From positions 1-20,215 of IMG/VR virus record IMGVR_UViG_3300025646_000501: 20,215 nt of DNA; one strand, given 5' to 3'. The translations under genes and the position numbers were made by a program. Numbering within the stretch: position 1 is the first letter of the stretch; every line of letters starts with the position of its first letter. Shown one piece after another: positions 1 to 8,652 of this stretch. The notes beneath the pieces were generated by a model. It had not been told where the DNA came from. It saw only the letters and a program-made list of their open reading frames with translations, and searched no databases. Source of the stretch: a virus.

Positions 1-436
1 TAAGCATTGTTAAATCTCTAAGGTGGTTATTACCAGCATCTTCATCTAATGTTTTATCTGATTCAATTCTTTTAGCTATATTAGGCATCAACTCTTTAAG
101 TTCATCATACCTAGATATAAGAGTATTCATAGCTCCTGTAGCCTCTAGTAATGTCCTTTCATCACCAATTAATTTTGCCTCAGTAGCTTGTGTGTATAAA
201 TTCTTAAATGTTCCTTGAGCAGACCTATCAAATTCAGCAATTCCTGTAAACCCTAATTTATCTGGAATCTTATAATCCTTAACAGCGTCTCTTTTAGCTT
301 GCTCAGCCTTAGCCTTAGCAGCTGCCTTAGCTGCTTCATCAGCCTTAATTTTATCTATATTTCTTTCAGCCATTGAGCCAAAGTCAACTAACGCTGGCTC
401 TACTGTTGCAAAACTTCCTACTTTACCTATTGCCAT
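1..436 (-). CDS. Partial coiled-coil virion protein (candidate cargo/internal protein), cut at left edge
   Basis: An open frame starts at ATG 436-434 and stays open to the window edge, giving the first 145 codons of a longer protein. It begins MAIGKVGSFATVEPALVDFG. Residues about 22-55 are rich in Ala, Lys and Glu and look like a long helix or coiled coil. The rest is also mostly charged and helical, with no signal peptide or membrane segment. The ATG follows the stop of the upstream gene by two bases (TAA-TT-ATG), which supports this start and translational coupling. Its place after the muzzle, GNAT and internal-virion-type genes is where short-tailed phages of Bacteroidota often encode internal or cargo proteins ejected with the DNA. 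That role is inferred from position and composition only; no catalytic motif is visible in the part present. Confidence 0.7.
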   Translation of the reverse strand, partial: MAIGKVGSFATVEPALVDFGSMAERNIDKIKADEAAKAAAKAKAEQAKRDAVKDYKIPDKLGFTGIAEFDRSAQGTFKNLYTQATEAKLIGDERTLLEATGAMNTLISRYDELKELMPNIAKRIESDKTLDEDAGNNHLRDLTML

Positions 437-438
437 AA

Positions 439-1167
439 TTAATTACCTCTTTGATTTGGACTTTGAAATTGATTCATTAAAAAACTACCCATATTAGGTG
501 GAATATACCCAACATTATTAGAAGTAGCTTGTTGTTGTGGTACTCTAGCAAAACTATTTAATGTATTATTAAGGTTTTTAGCTATATCAAACTGAGTTGC
601 TCCTTGTGGTGTAGTGGCTGTTATATTAGTTGTATCAGTTGTACCTGTATTATCCCCTGTACCTTTTCCTAATCCACCACTTAATGCAGCCATACCACTT
701 TGTGCGATACCACCAATACCTTGCCACATCATTGCGTTTCCTGCATTGTATTGTGAAGATAATGCTGATATATCACCAACCTCTCTTTGCTCTTGCATAC
801 CCCTTATATTAGCTTGGTCTTGAGCATACATTTGGTCTATTTGTTTTTGTTGTGCATCTAAGTTAGCAGCAATCTCTCTATTCATCATTTGATTTCCTGC
901 CTCAACTCTACCTAATCCACCAACAAGACCTCTCACTCCAGCACCTTGTAATGCACCAACTTGTGAAGCAGCCAATCTAGCTTGCTCCTCTCTTTGTAAG
1001 TCAGCACCTAATGTAGATACTTGTAATCCTTCAGCTATATTTTCTAAATTTTGCCTTTCATAATTCTCTAATTCTTGTCTTGCATCTCTACGTTGCTTTG
1101 CTCCTGATATTGCTTGAATACCACTTGCTAATGCTCCTGTAGCCGCTATTGCTGTCATTGCACCCAT
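439..1167 (-). CDS. Internal virion (ejection)-type protein
   Basis: This 242-residue protein starts MGAMTAIAATGALASGIQAI, an Ala/Gly/Ile-rich amphipathic or weakly hydrophobic segment (residues 1-22). A charged, Gln/Glu/Arg-rich coiled coil follows (about 24-130), then a Gly/Ala/Met-rich segment (about 140-170) and a low-complexity Thr/Asn/Gln tail. Hydrophobic or glycine-rich stretches flanking a long helix are typical of small internal core or ejection proteins of podoviruses, such as those playing the role of T7 gp14. The resemblance here is in layout, not in a recognised domain. It starts five bases after the GNAT stop and ends two bases before the next start, inside the post-muzzle gene cluster. 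The likely role is to be packaged in the virion and enter the host envelope with the DNA. Confidence 0.6.
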   Translation of the reverse strand: MGAMTAIAATGALASGIQAISGAKQRRDARQELENYERQNLENIAEGLQVSTLGADLQREEQARLAASQVGALQGAGVRGLVGGLGRVEAGNQMMNREIAANLDAQQKQIDQMYAQDQANIRGMQEQREVGDISALSSQYNAGNAMMWQGIGGIAQSGMAALSGGLGKGTGDNTGTTDTTNITATTPQGATQFDIAKNLNNTLNSFARVPQQQATSNNVGYIPPNMGSFLMNQFQSPNQRGN

Positions 1168-1172
1168 ATTTT

Positions 1173-1580
1173 CTATAATATTTTTATAAGTTCGTTTGTA
1201 TTTGTTGTTCCTACTGTATACCCTGCCTTTACATATCTATCCAATAAAGAGGGGTGTTTAATTGATGCGAATATGACACCAAAACCTAATGATTGCGCCT
1301 CTATAGTGAATTCTTGTATTAATTTATCTAAAGCAATACCTCTATCTGCCTTATTGACACTTGGATTTGCAACTATAAATTCAACCCAACATATCGCTGA
1401 ATTTGTCTCATATAAAAATCCTGCACATATATTTACACCATCCTTTGAAACAATTAAACCTGTAGTTAACTCTTCATCATACTTAGGTAATGCAGTAATA
1501 GGAGGAGCAGGGAATTTCCAAAAATCCCACCACTCCTTTAATTCTTTGTAATCACTATATTTAACAACTCTTACTTCCAT
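1173..1580 (-). CDS. GNAT-like N-acetyltransferase
   Basis: This 135-residue protein has the outline of a GNAT acetyltransferase. An N-terminal strand and helix (about 1-20) are followed by strands at about 40-46 and 50-58, the central strand WVEFIVANP (65-73), then ADRGIALDKLIQEF (78-91), where GNATs carry the acetyl-CoA pyrophosphate-binding loop and helix. A strand at about 101-107 and a C-terminal YVKAGYTVG element (116-124) complete the fold. The loop is a degenerate form of the usual R/Q-x-x-G-x-G/A signature. The substrate cannot be told. It sits between the muzzle gene and an internal-virion-type gene, an unusual place for an enzyme, so it may modify a virion protein or travel in the particle; that is inference. 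The stop is TAG, unlike most genes here. Confidence 0.68.
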   Translation of the reverse strand: MEVRVVKYSDYKELKEWWDFWKFPAPPITALPKYDEELTTGLIVSKDGVNICAGFLYETNSAICWVEFIVANPSVNKADRGIALDKLIQEFTIEAQSLGFGVIFASIKHPSLLDRYVKAGYTVGTTNTNELIKIL

Positions 1581-1584
1581 ACTG

Positions 1585-1592
1585 CAAATATA
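1585..1592 (-). promoter_or_regulatory. Weak candidate -7 element (TATATTTG)
   Basis: On the minus strand the muzzle-GNAT junction reads TATATTTGCAGTATG. It matches TAnnTTTG and the TTTGCA extension seen at the other sites in this window. The last G is only four bases before the GNAT start codon, so a transcript begun here would be leaderless or begin inside the gene. No -33 element was recognised. This may be chance in AT-rich DNA. Confidence 0.2.
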
Positions 1593-1598
1593 CCTATT

Positions 1599-4500
1599 TT
1601 ACTCAAATGATTTCGATACCTCAGAATTTAATGCGTATGCCTCCACATATGAATCAGTTAATAAAGTACTCTTAACATTCATATAATACCCTCTAATTCC
1701 AGATGTCTCTACACTACTTGGTTTTGAAGACAACAAAAACATACCAGTACTAACTAAGGATGCATCATTTAAAGTTATAGATGTAGATGTTATGTTTGTT
1801 ATAAAACCTACGTTATTTAAGTTTGAATCAAAAACCAAATCACCTACACTTATTATACTTGATATTTCAGAGTTAAAGAATAAGGTATTGCCAAATATGT
1901 TAAATACATTACCAATACCACTAACAGATAATGTCGATGTGTCTAAAGTATCATTACCTCTTACATATCCATAATAAACACCCTCCTTATTCTTAAAGTC
2001 GTCAAAGTTTATATAACCATTTTGCAAATCTGTCTTTAATTGTATATTCCAAGCACTATTACCCTCTATAGATATATTCTTAAATATCTTTCTAGTTGAT
2101 GGCTCTTGACTAAAGTTAAATTCAAAATCACAAGGGTTTAATGTTTCGTAAAAAGTATTGTATGGACCTATATTGTGTTTATATACATCAGCACCCTTGA
2201 ATGATAAGAAGTGGTTGTTCACTCTCAACATATCATCAGGGTTAAATGTTTGTCTACCTAAGAATCCTTGTGCCTCTGGAGAATATAACCAAGTTACATA
2301 CTCAATTACATTACTCTTTGTCTTGTACTTAATGTTGAGTACATATGTATCAAAGAATGCATCATACTGACCAATACAATTAAGAATAGTATTATCCCTG
2401 AATAACGTCTTAAAGTAGTCTCTCATTCCATTAGAGCTAATTTCTATAAGTCCGTTACTATCATTAAGCCTTACAACACAACCTCTCTTTATATCGACAT
2501 TAAATGCGTTTGTAGCATATGAGTCGTAAGAGTCAGGTTGAAATGAAATACCATACTCACCACCATAAACTACTTGCTGACCTAATACATCCTCTATTCT
2601 TGATAGGTTTGTTGTAGCATCTGCATTAAATAATAAATCCTTACCATATAACACCTTACTAAATCTGTCCTCTTGAATAACAAGTAAGTCAGTAGCCTCA
2701 GAATCTAATACCATAATAGGACCAAAAGACTTCTCTAAATCATCTTTATAGTTTGCTAATGATAGATTAAATTCATTAAGTCTATTTACGTTTGTACTCT
2801 CTTGATAAACACCTGAATATGTTAAGTCAGCATATCTATTAACTTGTCTGTATTTATCCTCACTAACGTCATTTGGATTTGAGTTAATATAAAACCTCTT
2901 GCTTGTAAGTTGGTCTTTTATAGCATTACTCTCGCATCCATTACCGAATGTAAAACAATTAAATGTCTTGTTTAGTATGTGAACATTAGGATTTAATATA
3001 TCTCCAGAAAAATATTCTCCATCATTTATAGTAAATGTTTCAACACTTTCGTAGTAAGGGTTTTTTAATTGCTCTGGTTTGTAATTTTCAAATATTAAAG
3101 TTCCACCTGAAAAGTTTATATCAAAAGAAACTCTTGTTGAAATATCCCTTGACGCTGTACCATCTCTCCAAGGTTTAACTTGAAAACTTGTACCGAAACC
3201 ATCATCAATAACCCAATTGTAATCTTTTAAAAAATCATTAGAGAAACTACTCCAAGAATCTAGTACAGATATCTCTGCATCCCACCAATCCTTTACGCTA
3301 TCATAATCATCTTGAGCAAATGTATCAACACTATATACGTGTCTAAAAGCTATAGCTCCCTTTGCTGAAATAACAACCTCAAAAATAATTTTACTTCCTG
3401 AATTTATAGGTATAGGTACAAATACACCACCTGTATCATACTCTCCAAATAAAGGAGATGTAGTTACAAAAGACCTAGAAGCATACCTTCTTTTAACAAA
3501 ACCTTCAAATTCTCTGTTTGAATCTGCTGATATATTTATATCAAAGTTACCCTGCTTAATCTTAAAGTATAGCCCACTTTCCTCAACTAAAGGGTCTCCG
3601 CTTTCTAATAGATTACCATCTATAAAATTCTTATCTTGATTGGAAACCTCAATTACCTTTATTTGAATAGGCGAATCAACTATGCCTGAGTAATCAGACT
3701 TCAACCATAATGTATCACCTTCTTTTACCTTACCCTTATTTTCCCCAACAACCTTTATCCATCTGTAAATACCGTCTTTGTAGACAACATTTCCATATAT
3801 CGTATCATACTCTCTCTTAGTTTCCTTTATTGCAAACTTGTAATATTTAGCCCAACTAGGAGGATTGCCTATTGTTGTTATCTTTAATTTATTTGCATTA
3901 CCTGCCTCGCTAGCTGGAATATAAATAGAAGTATCATTTCCACTAATAACAGTTGTCTTTCTGCCTTTATCATCTAAAAATATAATATCACAATTATAAT
4001 CTCTATTTGAATGTAAACTTGAGAAAGCATCTTCGCTATAAAGACCAAAAAAAACATTGGTGTTTAAATAGAAGTCATCTTTATTTTCAACTACACCACT
4101 ATCCTCTTCAACTTGATATATTATGTGTGGATTTGTAATTGTAAGAACATCCCCAACACTTGAAACCTTAAAGCCTTCGTATGATACAAGAGTACCTGCG
4201 TTACTAGCAAAGGCATTTGTTCCTGTTACAAAAGATTGTGAAAAAGTTTCCTCTAAACTATAAACAAAATCTGAATTAGTTAAGAAATCATTTAAGTCTG
4301 TGTAATCACTTGTCAGGTTGTAAAAGAATGTAAAAGATGGTTTTACCTCAAAGACCAAAGAAGATTGAGTGTCGAAATCAAATCTAAATTGAGTTCCACT
4401 CTTAAATTCAAAGTCTTCAAAATCAAATGTGGATTTATTTTTAATAACTGTATCACCTTCTAATGTAGAACCATATCCTCCACTTTTAGGGTAAGATAAT

Positions 4501-6026
4501 TGGTCGTCAGCATAGTAATTGTATTCTGAAATAGATATTGTAATTATATCGAAACCTGTGTCAAATTCTTGTGTTAATTTGTAATTTAATTCTAAATCAT
4601 AAATTAATCCTTCATTTGAAACTACAAAAATTAAAACATCCCCATTTGTAGTTCTATTGTAACTTATTGTTTGATTTCCTGAAACATTTATAATAGAATC
4701 TAAAGTCGTAGCTCCTTCTTTTATATAAACTGAATAAACAACACTTGAAAATGTTGATTTTGGGGTTATTTTTACTAAAAACCTAGCAGTGTCTGGACTT
4801 CCTGTAACAGATAAATCAACTTTCACTTCATTTGTTTCGTAATTTATTTGGTCCACAGGAGAAGTACCTCCATCTTCATTACCTCTTTCAAAATCAACTA
4901 CGTTTGAAAATAAGCCTGTCTTTACAACACTACCTATTTCACCTTCTTTTTCATCTAAAATCAAGGGTGTGGAAATATAATCAACACCTAAATTTATATC
5001 AGAGTCTATATTCCTACCTTCTACAAAGTTACCATAGATTAATCTATTGCCAACCTTAGCTTGAGTTAATGCAGTTAAAGGTACGTTGTCAAAATTTCTG
5101 AAGTATTCACTTTCTTGAAGTATTCCAAATATCTTATTACCCTTAAATATATAACTTACATCTTCATTTTCAATATCCCATCCTTCTTTCTCTTTCTCAA
5201 ACTTCTCTACAATATAAACAGTAGAACTTTCACTTTCCTTGAATACTAAGTCAACTCCAATTACATCTCTACTTCCAACATTAAAGGTAATGCCAACAGA
5301 GTTGGCTAAATTAACCATACCTAAATTCTCGTATGTCTGATAGTCTAATAAAAACCTTGAAGGTAAAAAAGCAACCTGACTCCAAGATGCAAATGCTGAA
5401 TAATAACCATCGTTATATTTGTATCTATAGCTAAACTGAATAAATTTATCCTCTATGAAATTACTAACACTCTCTATATCAGAACTAAGTAGGTTTAACG
5501 AAGGAGCAAAGATAGGGGAAGGTTTCATTACAGATATTTCATCTTCAGTAAAACCATCAATAGGGTAAGCCTTAGCTCTCTCTATATTTATAATTCTTGG
5601 TGGATTAAAACCATCAGTCCAAGATAATAAATCATCATCTTCTACACTTACAAATATGTCAGAATGAGATATACGATATTCAGTATTAAAATTTAAAACC
5701 CCTCCAACGCTTGATTGAAGTACGGTAACTAATGAGTCATCCTCTGTGTTATACTGAAATACATAATCATATTCAGTACCCTTAACAAAATAAAAAGCCC
5801 TGTTTTTAGCTTCATCTGAAATACTACCAATTGTTTCAGCTCCAATAATTCCTGTATTAGTAACTTTTAAGTTACCCTTTACATTCTTTAAAACACCAAC
5901 ATTACCAGCATCTTCAGATATAACCATAACATTAGATGCATCAGTCATCTGCCCATTAGGAGTTAATCTCTCATCTAAATCCTTATTTACTGTGGCTTTT
6001 AAAAAGTTATTTTGAATTTTACCCAT
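1599..6026 (-). CDS. Tail muzzle / stabilization protein, crAss-like type
   Basis: At 1,475 residues this is the largest protein in the window. The N-terminal motif (about 14-33: VNKDLDERLTPNGQMTDASN) is the hallmark opening of the large stabilization or muzzle proteins of crAss-like and related short-tailed phages. Residues about 1,120-1,205 carry a second conserved block, including YGKDLLFNAD, GGEYGISF and NGMRDYF. The C-terminus has the family-like ending GIRGYYMNV. The middle is beta-rich and variable. In crAss-like virions this protein forms the distal tail nozzle below the ring proteins and gates DNA exit. The ATG shares its A with the TAA stop of the upstream ring-protein gene, so translation is probably coupled. 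There is no signal peptide or membrane segment. Family recognition rests on remembered motifs, not on an alignment. Confidence 0.85.
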   Translation of the reverse strand: MGKIQNNFLKATVNKDLDERLTPNGQMTDASNVMVISEDAGNVGVLKNVKGNLKVTNTGIIGAETIGSISDEAKNRAFYFVKGTEYDYVFQYNTEDDSLVTVLQSSVGGVLNFNTEYRISHSDIFVSVEDDDLLSWTDGFNPPRIINIERAKAYPIDGFTEDEISVMKPSPIFAPSLNLLSSDIESVSNFIEDKFIQFSYRYKYNDGYYSAFASWSQVAFLPSRFLLDYQTYENLGMVNLANSVGITFNVGSRDVIGVDLVFKESESSTVYIVEKFEKEKEGWDIENEDVSYIFKGNKIFGILQESEYFRNFDNVPLTALTQAKVGNRLIYGNFVEGRNIDSDINLGVDYISTPLILDEKEGEIGSVVKTGLFSNVVDFERGNEDGGTSPVDQINYETNEVKVDLSVTGSPDTARFLVKITPKSTFSSVVYSVYIKEGATTLDSIINVSGNQTISYNRTTNGDVLIFVVSNEGLIYDLELNYKLTQEFDTGFDIITISISEYNYYADDQLSYPKSGGYGSTLEGDTVIKNKSTFDFEDFEFKSGTQFRFDFDTQSSLVFEVKPSFTFFYNLTSDYTDLNDFLTNSDFVYSLEETFSQSFVTGTNAFASNAGTLVSYEGFKVSSVGDVLTITNPHIIYQVEEDSGVVENKDDFYLNTNVFFGLYSEDAFSSLHSNRDYNCDIIFLDDKGRKTTVISGNDTSIYIPASEAGNANKLKITTIGNPPSWAKYYKFAIKETKREYDTIYGNVVYKDGIYRWIKVVGENKGKVKEGDTLWLKSDYSGIVDSPIQIKVIEVSNQDKNFIDGNLLESGDPLVEESGLYFKIKQGNFDINISADSNREFEGFVKRRYASRSFVTTSPLFGEYDTGGVFVPIPINSGSKIIFEVVISAKGAIAFRHVYSVDTFAQDDYDSVKDWWDAEISVLDSWSSFSNDFLKDYNWVIDDGFGTSFQVKPWRDGTASRDISTRVSFDINFSGGTLIFENYKPEQLKNPYYESVETFTINDGEYFSGDILNPNVHILNKTFNCFTFGNGCESNAIKDQLTSKRFYINSNPNDVSEDKYRQVNRYADLTYSGVYQESTNVNRLNEFNLSLANYKDDLEKSFGPIMVLDSEATDLLVIQEDRFSKVLYGKDLLFNADATTNLSRIEDVLGQQVVYGGEYGISFQPDSYDSYATNAFNVDIKRGCVVRLNDSNGLIEISSNGMRDYFKTLFRDNTILNCIGQYDAFFDTYVLNIKYKTKSNVIEYVTWLYSPEAQGFLGRQTFNPDDMLRVNNHFLSFKGADVYKHNIGPYNTFYETLNPCDFEFNFSQEPSTRKIFKNISIEGNSAWNIQLKTDLQNGYINFDDFKNKEGVYYGYVRGNDTLDTSTLSVSGIGNVFNIFGNTLFFNSEISSIISVGDLVFDSNLNNVGFITNITSTSITLNDASLVSTGMFLLSSKPSSVETSGIRGYYMNVKSTLLTDSYVEAYALNSEVSKSFE

Positions 6027-6886
6027 TACTTAATCCATTTTTTTCTACCATTTAACATAATAAGAAGTTCGTCACCTCTCAAGTCAAGCATTCTTATATT
6101 GGTATTTTGTAAGTCTCTGTAGAAATCTTTTTTAGCTCTGTTAATTATATATTCTTGGACACCGTATTTATTATTTAATATCGCATACTTTACATAACTA
6201 TAAAGAGCTTCCTCTGCTAATTTATGTATCATAACTTCATCTCCATTATTATACTCAAGACCATCAGATACATATTCAATAACAATCAAACTACCCTTTA
6301 CATTAGAGGAAAACGAAAAAACACCCTTTCTTTTATCTATGTTAAAATAACCATTTCTATTAATATCTGGCTTCATTCCATACATAGGATGGTTGTTGAA
6401 TTCTGAATTACAATCAACATCTTGATAAGGATTTCCAACCTTATACCTTTTTGTCATCTCTGTATTCTCTGCCTCTAATGGATAACCATCTTCATCAAAC
6501 AATATATTGTATTCGTGATCTTGTAAATAAGCAGCACCTAAAGTAGTATAAGGATTTTGAGATAATGGTCTTAATAAACCGTCTTGACCAACAACTGAAA
6601 TCCTAACATAAGAAACATAGTCGTTAGGTATAATCATAGTTAAGTTATCATTAAGCTCTAACTCTAAAACTTTAATCTCTTTTACTGTATCATAATTAAA
6701 CTCCTGAATACCTCTCTTAAAGTGACTTAAAACTTGATACCTCTTAACATTAGATATTAATTTGTCATCACCAATATAATTTAACATAAAGTTATCCACT
6801 AATTGAGATAAAGTTATATATTGGTAATTACCCCAATTCTCTTCATTTTGGTAGTAATCTATAGGTGGTAAAATTTGATTCGCCAT
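6026..6886 (-). CDS. Tail ring / tubular-type protein
   Basis: This 286-residue soluble protein lies directly before the muzzle gene. An N-terminal alpha-helical part (about 25-75, with TLSQLVDNFMLNYIGDD and a helix around FKRGIQEFNYD) is followed by beta strands around LTMIIPNDYVSYVRISVV (82-99). A second strand pair occurs near GVFSFSSN and GSLIVIEYVSDG, and C-terminal helices near AEEALYSYVKYAILN. The helix, beta sandwich, helix plan and the sentence-like motif of a helical bundle followed by IPNDYVSYVRI fit the ring or gatekeeper proteins that stack under the portal in crAss-like and other podoviruses. Start and stop overlap the neighbours as TAATG on both sides, so ring, ring and muzzle form one coupled block. 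Confidence 0.7.
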   Translation of the reverse strand: MANQILPPIDYYQNEENWGNYQYITLSQLVDNFMLNYIGDDKLISNVKRYQVLSHFKRGIQEFNYDTVKEIKVLELELNDNLTMIIPNDYVSYVRISVVGQDGLLRPLSQNPYTTLGAAYLQDHEYNILFDEDGYPLEAENTEMTKRYKVGNPYQDVDCNSEFNNHPMYGMKPDINRNGYFNIDKRKGVFSFSSNVKGSLIVIEYVSDGLEYNNGDEVMIHKLAEEALYSYVKYAILNNKYGVQEYIINRAKKDFYRDLQNTNIRMLDLRGDELLIMLNGRKKWIK

Positions 6887-7590
6887 TATAATTGTTCTTG
6901 ATTATTATTGTTAGCTTCCATTCCTTGTGATACCTGTATAATGTCTGCCTCTCTTATTTCTACTCCTGCATAGCCCAATATCTTAATAACTAAATCACTA
7001 AACATAGATTCTGGAAATTCAAAGTCTTGATAATCTACAGCAGTAGGGTTAAATAAAGGATTACCAGCCACAACATTATATGTCCAATTTGGTTGCTTTG
7101 GTTTTCTTATGTAAATTAAGGAAACATTTGCTCCGTTAATTGTAGTAGGGTATAGCCTGTATCCTCCATTTAAAGAGATGTATATAGGATATTGTGATGT
7201 AGGGGCTATTAAGTTGTTATTTAAAATCCTATTAATATCCATTTTACTAACCTCTTCAAAATCATTACCTCCTTTTACATACATAAATACGTGTCTGTAG
7301 AAGTCATCAGCTTGAGGATACCATAATAAATTTGTGCTAGAATAAGATATTCCTGTCTCAGACGTAAAGATATCTATAATTTCCCTAATATGTTTAGGTA
7401 TATCAGAGAACTCAGAATGATACATTCTTGCATTTTGTTTAACAATTGATTTAGCGTACTTATGAAACAAATCTTCAAACAAGGACATTTGAGCAAGTTC
7501 AGCATATAAATTAAATTCTAAAGGTGTAACATAACCCCTATTATCCTTATTTATTATAGCTAAAACTGTAGTATAAACTTGGTTTATCAT
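6886..7590 (-). CDS. Head-tail ring / adaptor-type structural protein
   Basis: This 234-residue protein is first in the ring-muzzle transcription unit. The N-terminus (about 14-45: NKDNRGYVTPLEFNLYAELA, then a helix ending FEDLFHKY) is a signature I recognise from structural proteins of Bacteroidota phages sited between capsid and tail genes. The middle holds beta strands with YPIYISLNGGYRLYP and VSLIYIRKPKQPNW. The C-terminus includes a helix with PESMFSDLVIKILGYAG and an Asn/Gln tail. The likely role is a ring protein connecting portal to tail. Its stop overlaps the next start (TAATG). A TATCTTTG promoter-like element lies about 18 bases upstream, after a hairpin terminator, so this gene probably begins a new transcript. 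Confidence 0.68.
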   Translation of the reverse strand: MINQVYTTVLAIINKDNRGYVTPLEFNLYAELAQMSLFEDLFHKYAKSIVKQNARMYHSEFSDIPKHIREIIDIFTSETGISYSSTNLLWYPQADDFYRHVFMYVKGGNDFEEVSKMDINRILNNNLIAPTSQYPIYISLNGGYRLYPTTINGANVSLIYIRKPKQPNWTYNVVAGNPLFNPTAVDYQDFEFPESMFSDLVIKILGYAGVEIREADIIQVSQGMEANNNNQEQL

Positions 7591-7607
7591 ATCTATAAAA
7601 TTATTTG

Positions 7608-7615
7608 CAAAGATA
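7608..7615 (-). promoter_or_regulatory. Promoter -7 element (TATCTTTG) for the ring-muzzle unit
   Basis: The minus strand reads TATTTGTATCTTTGCAAATAA about 18 bases before the ring-protein start. TATCTTTG matches the Bacteroidota -7 consensus TAnnTTTG. No clear TTTG -33 element is present; that region is occupied by the 3' arm and T-run of the preceding terminator. The same 23-base block recurs before the 246-residue head gene with one mismatch. Confidence 0.55.
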
Positions 7616-7620
7616 CAAAT

Positions 7621-7651
7621 AAAAAAGGAGTGATACTTAAACCACTCCTTT
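7621..7651 (-). terminator. Rho-independent terminator after the 57-residue gene
   Basis: On the minus strand a nine-base stem AAAGGAGTG / CACTCCTTT (7651-7643 with 7632-7624) closes a ten-base loop and runs into T-rich sequence. It lies about 30 bases after the TAA of the small basic gene and directly before the -7 element of the next unit, so it separates two transcripts. Confidence 0.72.
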
Positions 7652-7681
7652 AGAAATCTTAATTACAGTAATGTAGATTAC

Positions 7682-7855
7682 TTAATTTTTCTTTTTTTTA
7701 TTCACAACTACTTTAGTAAGCTGACTTGTAGCTCCGCTTGTCGACACTTGTTTAGGATAAGTAGTTTTTGTGGTATCTGCTGATTTACTAACTTTAATAG
7801 GAGTTGATTTAATTGTAGATACTTTTTTGTTTTTTGGTTCTTGATTTTTGTACAT
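7682..7855 (-). CDS. Small basic hypothetical protein (57 residues)
   Basis: I translated this frame by hand. ATG at 7855-7853 opens MYKNQEPKNKKVSTIKSTPI and the protein ends VVVNKKKKN before TAA at 7684-7682. It is rich in Lys, Thr and Ser, has almost no acidic residues, no cysteine and no hydrophobic helix, so it is probably disordered and strongly positive. The start lies 18 bases after the stop of the 246-residue gene, and a hairpin terminator follows about 30 bases after its stop. It therefore fills the gap in the middle of the unit neatly, which supports a real gene. A DNA- or RNA-binding or capsid-interior role would suit the charge, but no family is recognised. AT-rich DNA gives many Lys codons by chance, so some doubt remains. 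Confidence 0.6.
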   Translation of the reverse strand: MYKNQEPKNKKVSTIKSTPIKVSKSADTTKTTYPKQVSTSGATSQLTKVVVNKKKKN

Positions 7856-7873
7856 TTTTTTTAATTTTTAAGG

Positions 7874-8614
7874 TTATTTAATCTTTGTCTCGATGAACTT
7901 CAAGAAAGCCTTACCTTCTGTAGTTGAACTCATCCAACTTGCAATGGTATTGTACTTGTCTGTTTCATCAAACGGAACTTTACATAATAATGTATCGTTA
8001 TTATAGAAAGCATTTGACTTGTACTGACATAAATTTAAAGACTCTGCTCTAACAGCAATACCCTTTAATTTAGTTAAGTCGTCTTTAGCTAACTCTAAGA
8101 AACTTTCTGGATCTTCTTTTGCATACACAAATAAATCTCTTTTGATTTCTGCTGTCTTTTTAGTTAATACTCCTGAACCAAATACCGTCAATGCAATACT
8201 TTCCATTTCAGCAGGTTTTAACTCCATAGCTACTTGTAATGCCTCCATTTCAAGTTCTAATGCACTAATTTGCTTCTCTGCAATAGCGTCTGGTTTAAAT
8301 TCCTCAAATACCACTCCATTATCAGGTGTAATATCTAAGAACTTTTGTAACTGAGGATTTGTTTTAGGAACGGTTAATTTGCCATTGTTAAAGATAATTG
8401 AACCTAAGATTACGTCTCCTGTTTGCTCGTCTTCAAAGATAGATTTTTGATTTGTAGCATAACGTAATGATTTTAACACATTCTCCTTTTCATCAAAGTA
8501 TTGTAATGGAGAACCTTTTTTATGCCTGTTTCTTAAAAACAATTGCATAGGTGGATTTTTCTTAGTAAGGATGTATGTTCTATCCTTAGCTACTTCTTGT
8601 TGCTGTTTAGCCAT
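7874..8614 (-). CDS. Conserved head-module protein downstream of the capsid gene, function unknown
   Basis: This 246-residue protein follows the major capsid gene. Residues about 12-100 hold a recognisable block: YILTKKNPPMQLFLRNRH, then LQYFDEKENVLKSLRYATNQ and FEDEQTGDVI, and a motif TVPKTNPQLQKFL. Similar openings occur beside capsid genes of Bacteroidota and marine phages, but I know no experimentally defined function. Residues 110-135 form an acidic helix or coiled coil (ISALELEMEALQVAMELKP). The C-terminal part (about 170-246) is helical with two cysteines (196, 211). There is no signal or membrane segment. It has its own promoter-like site and leader, and shares a transcript with the 57-residue basic gene. 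A head-completion, decoration or internal role is possible; this is inference from position. Confidence 0.68.
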   Translation of the reverse strand: MAKQQQEVAKDRTYILTKKNPPMQLFLRNRHKKGSPLQYFDEKENVLKSLRYATNQKSIFEDEQTGDVILGSIIFNNGKLTVPKTNPQLQKFLDITPDNGVVFEEFKPDAIAEKQISALELEMEALQVAMELKPAEMESIALTVFGSGVLTKKTAEIKRDLFVYAKEDPESFLELAKDDLTKLKGIAVRAESLNLCQYKSNAFYNNDTLLCKVPFDETDKYNTIASWMSSTTEGKAFLKFIETKIK

Positions 8615-8619
8615 AATTA

Positions 8620-8648
8620 ATTAAATTTGATTTATTTTGCAAAGGTAC
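8620..8648 (-). repeat. Copy 1 of a 29-base promoter-leader repeat
   Basis: This stretch matches 16997-17025 at 26 of 29 bases. On the minus strand it runs from the GTACCTTTG promoter element through AAATCAAATTTAAT and ends five bases before the start codon of the 246-residue head gene. Confidence 0.6.
8640..8647 (-). promoter_or_regulatory. Promoter -7 element (TACCTTTG) for the head-protein unit
   Basis: The minus strand reads TTTGTACCTTTGCAAAATAAATC about 25 bases before the start of the 246-residue gene. TACCTTTG fits TAnnTTTG exactly. As at the ring-muzzle unit, the position expected for the -33 element is taken up by the T-run of a terminator and no TTTG box stands out there. Confidence 0.55.
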
Positions 8649-8652
8649 AAAT

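Noticed and set aside
614-823. Plus-strand open frames of 60-98 codons, for example 614-823, 1273-1551, 9601-9858 and 19081-19377
   Set aside because: All lie opposite well-supported minus-strand genes, have odd composition and no start context; they are shadows.
1173-1175. Possible recoding of TAG as an amino acid, as in some crAss-like phages
   Set aside because: The GNAT gene ends at TAG at the expected length; reading through adds only five codons before TGA, and no gene contains an internal TAG.
7652-7681. Near-palindrome ATTACAGTAAT between the 57-residue gene and its terminator as an operator or attachment site
   Set aside because: Only 11 bases, in AT-rich DNA, with no second copy and no integrase in the window.
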